This document shows positions 57,906 through 64,000 of a stretch of 64,000 nucleotides of DNA, piece by piece (position 1 is the stretch's first letter; each line of letters opens with the position of its first letter). The notes beneath the pieces are model-generated. The model had not been told where the DNA came from, searched no databases, and saw only the letters and a program-made list of their open reading frames with translations. The stretch covers positions 7,651,501-7,715,500 of the forward strand of contig NC_066294.1 in NCBI RefSeq assembly GCF_905404315.1, given 5' to 3'. The stretch is from Leptidea sinapis. Taxonomy: Eukaryota > Arthropoda > Insecta > Lepidoptera > Pieridae. The translations under genes and the position numbers were made by a program.

Positions 57906-58591
57906 GTTAAAAGCAATCCCTTATTTCTAGTGTTATAATAATGCAAAAAGGTGACGATTTTTGTGAACGTATATTAAATTTTCATTAATATAGTGACAAT
58001 GTTCATTGTTCACTGTTCAGTCATGATATTTATTTCTTTAAATTTTTCTTTGAGAGACTGTCTATAACCAAGCTGATATATAGCATAAACAACTCTTTTT
58101 TGCAGAGCAAACACTATATCAATGTCAGACATATAGCCAGCGGACTTAGAACATTACAGGCGATATATGGTTATACATCTGCTAACACCTTCGGGAATAA
58201 ATAGGCGTGAGTTTTTTAAATAAAAAAAGACGAGTGCTTAGCAGACAGTCTCCCTTAATTTACTCAAGCCGACCTTACCGGAAGAATCGCTTCATACCCG
58301 AGCGTGACGGCTCAGTCTCATTCAATATCCACTCAAGTTAAGCACGCGTAAAGAAATTTTCACTTCAAAAATAAACAGCTTTATTTTAGATTCTCTTGAA
58401 AACACTCACGGGTTGAACGTTTCGAAGTATTTCCATACATTTATTTATATACGAATAATTTATCGATAGAAATAGATTTGTTTACGAGAAAATGTTGATC
58501 GTTTATTTCGGCTGATACTATAGTGTCTTTTCAGAGAAATTCTGGTAATTTTCATGAATCATGTCAGACAATATGTAAGAAGATGAAAGAC
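57906..58591. other. Unassigned
   Basis: Nothing recognised except continuing LINE-like similarity in the first ~150 bp. Confidence 0.4.
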
Positions 58592-58742
58592 GCCGTGTTG
58601 GTATGCCCCCCACAAGATGGAACGCCGATCTGGTCACAATCGCCGAAAATTGTTGGATGAGGGCAGCGCAGGATCGGCGCGTCGTGGAGATCTTTGGAGG
58701 AGACCTTTGTCCAACAGTGAAAGTCTTCCAGCTGATGATGAT
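58592..58742 (+). pseudogene. RTE LINE 3' end
   Basis: Forward: CCCCCCACAAGATGG, ATGAGGGCAGCGCAGGATCG and GTCTTCCAGCTGATGATGATG. Confidence 0.75.
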
Positions 58743-58884
58743 GTCAGACATTCTTATACTAAATAATAAAAATATAAAATAGCCATTATTGCTGCTTTTC
58801 CTTACAATTAGTATATACATGCTTATTAACTAAACACTCAATTGATTTAATTTAACTTTTCTATTATTTGAACTATCGGCAACT

Positions 58885-59045
58885 GGATGTTTGTGTAGGA
58901 CAGCTTGTCTGTCGGCAAAGCCCTCCTCTAAAAATTTCCACGTATTGCTGTCTCTTGCTAAATGGGTCCATACCGGACCAGCCACATTCCTGAAGTCATC
59001 TTCCCATCTTTTGCTTTGTCTGCCTCTATTTCTTTCTTTATATTT
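58885..59045 (-). pseudogene. RTE LINE C-terminus, second subfamily
   Basis: Reverse: KRWEDDFRNVAGPVWTHLAR and TWKFLEEGFADRQAV, closer to 26659-27223 than to the SSG-tail subfamily. Confidence 0.65.
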
Positions 59046-59258
59046 TATATTTTACTATGGGTCCTTCTGTCTTAAGTTACAACGTCTTTTGCTAACTGAA
59101 CAAAATCTTATAGTGACAATATCAATGTTGAAAATATTTAATATTTTAAATATATAGATTCACTTGGCCATCGCATGAAAACACAGCGTTTGTTTATTTA
59201 TTTTTTTATTATTAAGAACACTGTATCTCACAATTAATACGTTTTATATACAATTAGA

Positions 59259-60141
59259 TTGTTTAGTGCTACTTTTCATTACATTCGCATTGTAGGAGGC
59301 ACGTTGAATACCATTTCTAAACTGGAGCGGTCTCGACTGGTGAAGTCTACGCTTCGACCTTCACCCATCCAGATCCAAAACCCGGCAAACATTCAACTTG
59401 AAATGCAAAACCGCTTCGAATGCCTCGGTGACTGCGTTATCGTGGACGAGTATAATAACAGGTTCGTGGCAGCTGTTCAAACAGCAGGGTCGAAGTTCGT
59501 CAAGGCCAGCCGTTCAAAAAGCACCGGAAAATTTCAGATACTACCCTCAAATTGATGGATGTAAGACGCCAAATGGCCCTTCAGTCTCCGGATGATGCTT
59601 CCCAGTATAGGCAGCTAAATAGACAGATCTCCAATTTACAGACTTGCGACATACGCAGCCATAATACAGATTGTGTGAAGGCGGCCATAGAGCGTAATAA
59701 AGACTCCAAAGTATTCGCAGGAGATTTGTCTATTGGGCAGAGCCAACTGACTAAGCTGAAGACCGGTGACGGCAGGGTCGTTTCGTCTAAGCCCGGACTA
59801 TTGAGGGAAGTAGAGAAGTACTACGGACAGTTATACACGACTGCACGGGCATCTGTTACCAACAAGGCTGAAGACCTAGAAAGAGCCAAACTAACCCGAA
59901 CTATACCGAAGATATCCCAGACGTCAGCCTATACGAGATTAGTATGGCCCTAAAACAGCTTAAAAACAACAAGGCGCCGGGTGATGCTGGGATTACAGCT
60001 GAGCTTCTGAGAGCTGGTGGTACTCCTGTGCTTAAGATCCTCCAGAAGCTATTCAATTCCGTCATCCTCGAGGGCAAAACATGCACAGAAGTATAGTGGT
60101 GCTGTTCTTCAAAAAGGGGCGATAAAATGCTTTTGAGCCCA
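59259..60141 (+). pseudogene. RTE LINE, endonuclease-RT linker and RT start
   Basis: Three frames in succession: FECLGDCVIVDEYNNRFVAA, then MDVRRQMALQSPDDASQYRQ and RSHNTDCVKAAIERNKDSKV, then DIPDVSLYEISMALKQLKNN and KAPGDAGITAELL. At least two frameshifts. It ends at the GGGCGATAAAATGCTTTTGA site, which is where the fragment at 16572-17300 begins, so the two pieces are adjacent parts of the same element type. Confidence 0.8.
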
Positions 60142-60145
60142 TTAA

Positions 60146-60583
60146 GGCGAAGAGTAAGCAGAAAACACACAAACATGATGTTTTTAGACAAGTTTTGTGG
60201 TGAAAGTATAGCATTTCGAACTATGAACACTATTTAATCCTGTTACACATATCCTTAAGTCTTATTTGTAGGTTGCTAATGCTTGCTGTTGGTTATAGTT
60301 AACACTGCCTAGCCTTTTTGAACTACCACTTTTCTTTGAAGTTAAACAAGTTTTTTGGCATAGCGTGACGCATTTTTTTGGTACTTCTCTCATAAAAGTT
60401 ATTCTTATAGCTTGTACTTTTTTGTGTAGGTTCATTTATTCAGATTAGTAGTGAATAACGAGGATTGTAAGCATATAAACGGTTTTCCACGCAAGAATTT
60501 TGAAAATATTGGCTTTGTTAAATAGATGGCGGGCCGGCAGCGATGAACTCCATCGCTCAAGGTCGCTGGCATTTAGTGTCGCT
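60146..60583 (+). mobile_element. piggyBac-type MITE, copy 3
   Basis: GGCGAAGAGTAAGCAG to CATTTAGTGTCGCT, flanked by TTAA (60142-60145 and 60584-60587). Confidence 0.85.
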
Positions 60584-60587
60584 TTAA

Positions 60588-60690
60588 AGGCTCAGCACGC
60601 TCGCACGGAACGCGAGAGGTCGCGGATTCGAGTCCCGCATCGTTCATAAAATTTTGTATTCAGTTTTATTTGTGCAATTAATCCTACAAG
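60588..60690 (+). repeat. tRNA-like repeat, right half
   Basis: CTCGCACGGAACGCGAG, GGTCGCGGATTCGAGTCCCG, then TTCATAAAATTTTGTATTCA and ATCCTACAAGTGAG. The D arm is shortened at the MITE junction. Confidence 0.65.
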
Positions 60691-60837
60691 TGAGTAAAAA
60701 CATAACAAATTGCTTACGATAATATTATAAAAAATAAAATCTGTTTATCTCAGACTCTTGGCCCATAAGTGTAAGTATTTCTTAGAAACTGTGTTAATTT
60801 ATATTTCACATCTATTTCAGTTAGTTATATGATAATA

Positions 60838-61604
60838 CAGGGTGGTTTTTTGTGAAGGGCGGCGATGGCCAAGTCGGAAACTGCGAGACTTAGAGAAAAG
60901 TCATGAAAGGAGTCATGCCTTTAATTTATAAGAAATCAATAACTGCATATTTAGTTTTTTAAAATTTCTTATACTTTTGACAGAAATCGACCCGAATGAT
61001 TTCTCAAAAAAAATATCATTCTGTATTACCGGACCAATGGACTCTGTTGCTGATAAGGATCAATCTTTGCAAAGATATGTATTACTAAAAATTAAAGCAA
61101 ATAGTAAAAAAATACAAATTGCTTTTCATATTTCACTTTACCTAACTAATAAGTTAGTCAAAATGGTTTCCGTTGACTCCAATGCATTAGTTTATGCATT
61201 TCTCTAATGAACTAAGTCCTTACTTACTTATCCACGGATAAAGCCTGTCATGGCATCAAATGCCTCTATCGTGATAGAATATCAACAAAAAAAGTAAGAT
61301 TTCTAACAAAAAGTTTGAATCAGAGTTTTCTTCCGTGTTAGCTCAATAAAACAGAAAAATTTGGCATTTCCTTACATTTTTAGTAATACATATCTTTACA
61401 AAGATTGATCCAATAATACAGGATGTAATTTTTATCGAAAGATCATTCGGGTCCATTTCCGTCAAAAGTTCAAGAAATTAAAAAAAACTAAATATGCAGT
61501 TATTGGTTTCTTGTATATCGAGGGCATGACTCCTTTCACGACTTTCCTCTAAGTCTCATAGTTTCCGACTTAGCCACCGCCGCGCTTCTCAAAAAACCAC
61601 CCTG
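60838..61604 (-). mobile_element. Tc/mariner-like transposon with ~165 bp TIRs
   Basis: 767 bp; CAGGGTGGTTTTTTGTGAAG at the left and its complement at the right, TA on both sides. TIR similarity extends through CGACCCGAATGAT. A minus-strand relic near 61150-61205 reads CIGVNGNHFD (with stops), the transposase C-terminus also seen at 12669. Confidence 0.8.
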
Positions 61605-61779
61605 TATACACACATAAAAAATTTCACTTATATGCTTATTTTCTTAGATAATTTATACGTCTCTTGCTGTGATACATCTGATAAAAAAAGGCCAGGAATA
61701 CTAGATTAGTGTGCGTGGCGTGGCATTAGTGGCGTCATTGTGAATGGCCGTTAAACGTCTAGATAGACTATCGATATCG

Positions 61780-61828
61780 GCCGATTTTTATCTCAAGTAA
61801 GAGATAGACTGAATATTTGGAACGGCCT
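61780..61828 (+). mobile_element. Harbinger-type MITE end
   Basis: TTTTTATCTCAAGTAAGAGA to GAATATTTGGAACGGCC, the right terminus of the 40385 family only. Confidence 0.6.
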
Positions 61829-62364
61829 TACATGATCTACCTAAGCTTATTTTGGTCAAATTCCATAAAAATATCAAAATTTAAATGTGAATACTTAGTT
61901 ATATAATGATAAACGAACATTAATTATAATTTCATCAATATGTTGGTTAATTTTCGTTAAAATATCATAATTCAAGAGTGAGTATTTAATGTGACCAATG
62001 CTACAATAATCACCGAATTTAGTTTACTTGGTTACATAATATAATACACTTATTAAAAATTTCATCAATATCCTTATTTTGGTCAATTTCCGTTACACTA
62101 TCAGAAATTTAATTGAGGAATGTAAAATAATAATTTCTCTTTAATAAAAAATTTTATATAACGTGCTCATGCTTCAATAGTTTAGGATTCAATCTCAAAG
62201 CCCCCGATGCTTTTAACAGATTGGTCTATTAAGCCTAGATATCTACATTGATGTAGCCTACTTACTTCGATTAATATATTTTACGTGAAAACACTGAAAC
62301 AAACTCAAATTTTGTGAAAGTGCAACCTTACAAACAAATTTACAAAATCTTATTTAACGTTTGT
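61829..62364. other. Unassigned AT-rich sequence
   Basis: Loosely repeated TTTCATCAATAT / GGTCAATTTCCGTTA motifs at ~100 bp intervals suggest an old degenerate repeat. Confidence 0.4.
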
Positions 62365-62662
62365 AAATACATTTTTTTATGAAAATAAGGGACGAGACGA
62401 GCAGGACGTTCAGCTGATGGTAATTGATACGCCCTACCCATTACAATGCAGTGCCGCTCAGGATTCTTGAAAAACTCAAAAATTCTGTGCGGCACTACAA
62501 TTGCGATCGTCACATTGAGACATAAGATGTTAAGTCTCGTTTACGGCGCCCTTCAGACTGAAACACAATAACGCTTACACATTACTGCTTCAGGGCAGAA
62601 ATAGGCGCCGTCGAGGTACCCAAAATCTAGCCGGCATCCTGTGCAAAGGAGCCCACTGGTGA
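62365..62662 (+). repeat. SINE-A, near full-length
   Basis: TTTTTTATGAAAATAAGGGA to GCAAAGGAGCCCACTGGT. Confidence 0.8.
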
Positions 62663-63282
62663 AATAATATAATATTTCAATCAATTGAACGCACAATACC
62701 ACCACTGTTAAACTTCTTCATGTTTACACATATATCATTTCGTAAGTGTATAAAAATCATAACATTTTAAAGCAACAACCTTATTAAAGTTGTTCTAAGT
62801 ATTTTTACCGCTCGGAATCACAGCAAATCGTCGCTTTGGTGAGGTAACAAGGTAAACTCCCGCTCGGTAGAAGCGATGATTTAAGAGGATTATCCAACGA
62901 AGCAATCAACCGTTCATTTGGCCTCTAGTTGCTCACTAATGACTAAGGTCAGAGGTTTCATTGACACTCTGTGTTGTATATTTTTTACTGATTTACTATA
63001 CGATCTTAGACAATAGTCTTAAAATATTATGTATGATGAGAGGCTTAGAACCGGGTTTTTAAAGTAATGACTGTTTATTATTACAAATGTTAAAACTATT
63101 ACTTCTTTTAGAGTGTAAATGTCAATAGATTCAATTAAATAAAACGAAATTAAATAACGAAATAGTCAAGAAATCACCGCTATCGTAACGCTAGCGTTCG
63201 TTCGTCACGCATTTACCAGCTAAATCCTCAATTCAAGAAATCACCGTCCCGTGTAACGCATTCAAGTTTTACTTCAAGACAC
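62663..63282. other. Unassigned
   Basis: No gene or repeat match recognised. Confidence 0.45.
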
Positions 63283-63285
63283 TAA

Positions 63286-63519
63286 GAGACCCCGCAAACT
63301 GCAGACTTTCGATCGGCCGATAGTTTGGTTGATTTCGGCTGTTAAGTGCGCACACTGGCCCGACTAAACAGTTGGGTCTGTGATGACTGCGCACACTAGC
63401 AACTATCGGCCCACAGTTTTAGGGACGATTCGCTATTAGTTTTAATCATACATCTTTATACTGATTAAGAAACCAACCAAACTATCGGCCGATCAAAAGT
63501 CTGCAGTTTGCGGGGTCTC
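63286..63519. mobile_element. MITE with ~46 bp near-perfect TIRs and TAA duplication
   Basis: 234 bp; GAGACCCCGCAAACTGCAGA (63286 on) matches its inverted partner at the right end over about 46 bases with one or two mismatches. TAA at 63283-63285 and 63520-63522. TAA targets suggest PIF/Harbinger. The high TIR identity suggests recent activity. Confidence 0.85.
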
Positions 63520-63629
63520 TAATTGAAACGATTAAAACGCGTGTTACTCGCGTGTCTTAATCCGTTACATCTTTTGAGTATAAGTGCCAGAATAATCCTT
63601 TTGACACTTATACTCACAATGCGCAGTCC

Positions 63630-63790
63630 CGTACTTATGGAAATCAGCTTTTGTAAACCAGATCCCAAAAAGGAGACATTTCGGATCTGTCTAGCTACAA
63701 GCTTATTATTGTCACATGCCTGCTCTCGAAAATTATGGAAAATATACTTAGAGGGTCACCAGTTGATCAATGTCAGTACTGTACGGCAGC
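63630..63790 (+). pseudogene. LINE reverse-transcriptase fragment (RT motif 1 region)
   Basis: LWKSAFVNQIPK, a frameshift, then QKGDISDLSSYKLIIVTCLL and SKIMENIL: the PIPKKGDxSDPSNYRPI...LSKIME region that opens Jockey/CR1-type RT domains. Cut by the next repeat. Confidence 0.7.
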
Positions 63791-64000
63791 CTAGCGAAAC
63801 TCTTTGAGAAAAAAGCGATTCACTCGATTGTATGAAACGTGCAGTCATTGATAGATTGACAGATGATGGCTGTAATCTGTTAAAAAACGGAAATAGCCGA
63901 AATGCACTACGTTTTAAGCAACTGTTCGCTTTCAAACTTACCCGGATTATACTTCGTCGCCAATCGCCGTACTGGAATTACTACTATTTCAAACTTATGT
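63787..64000 (+). mobile_element. P-like element arm, runs off the window
   Basis: CAGCCTAGCGAAACTCT, TTCACTCGATTGTATGAAAC, CGGAAATAGCCGAAATGCAC and AGCAACTGTTCGCTTTCAAA match the right arm at 8345-8550. Confidence 0.7.

Noticed and set aside
1..64000. CRISPR arrays, bacterial operons, rRNA genes, viral insertions
   Set aside because: No regularly spaced short repeats, no ribosome-binding-site-led gene clusters, no rRNA-like conserved stretches and no recognisable viral gene were seen.

Overview
The window looks like nuclear DNA of a moth or butterfly. It is AT-rich, has split genes with GT/AG introns, and is dense with repeats typical of Lepidoptera: tRNA-derived SINEs, RTE- and Jockey/R1-type LINE fragments, Helitron-like elements ending in ACTAGCTGAnCC, and foldback MITEs. 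No rRNA, CRISPR, operon or plasmid feature is present. Coding DNA is only a few percent of the window.

Main gene: by joining exons by hand I find a seven-exon minus-strand gene with its start codon at 43787 and its stop at 10337. It would encode about 477 residues: a basic, probably mitochondrial presequence, a linker, and a full-length but very divergent malate dehydrogenase (MDH) fold. All splice phases agree. The proton-relay His, the catalytic Asp and two of the three substrate arginines of MDH are replaced, so it reads as an MDH-derived pseudoenzyme. Its introns (385 bp to 15.2 kb) hold most of the mobile elements.

Other genic pieces: a plus-strand exon of a pancreatic-lipase-family protein (6475-6628); an unrecognised minus-strand terminal exon (9358-9672); and the first coding exon of a small single-pass membrane protein on the minus strand (54471-54638). 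Two weaker exon candidates lie at 48844-48942 and 35560-35680.

Mobile DNA, left to right. 1-9.3 kb: foldbacks, PIF/Harbinger-type MITEs, a P-like element carrying a THAP start, and tRNA-like SINE modules. 9.3-44 kb: the MDH-like gene with its intronic LINEs, three elements with long terminal inverted repeats (TIRs) and many copies of one ~300 bp short element, here called SINE-A. 44-54 kb: a large inverted duplication, a hAT-type MITE and further Helitron-like copies. 54-64 kb: a three-copy tandem duplication, the 5' part of an RTE LINE, a Tc/mariner-like element and a Harbinger-type MITE with near-perfect TIRs. Several insertions can be checked inside this window, because a paralogous copy preserves the empty site or the target-site duplication (TSD) is intact.
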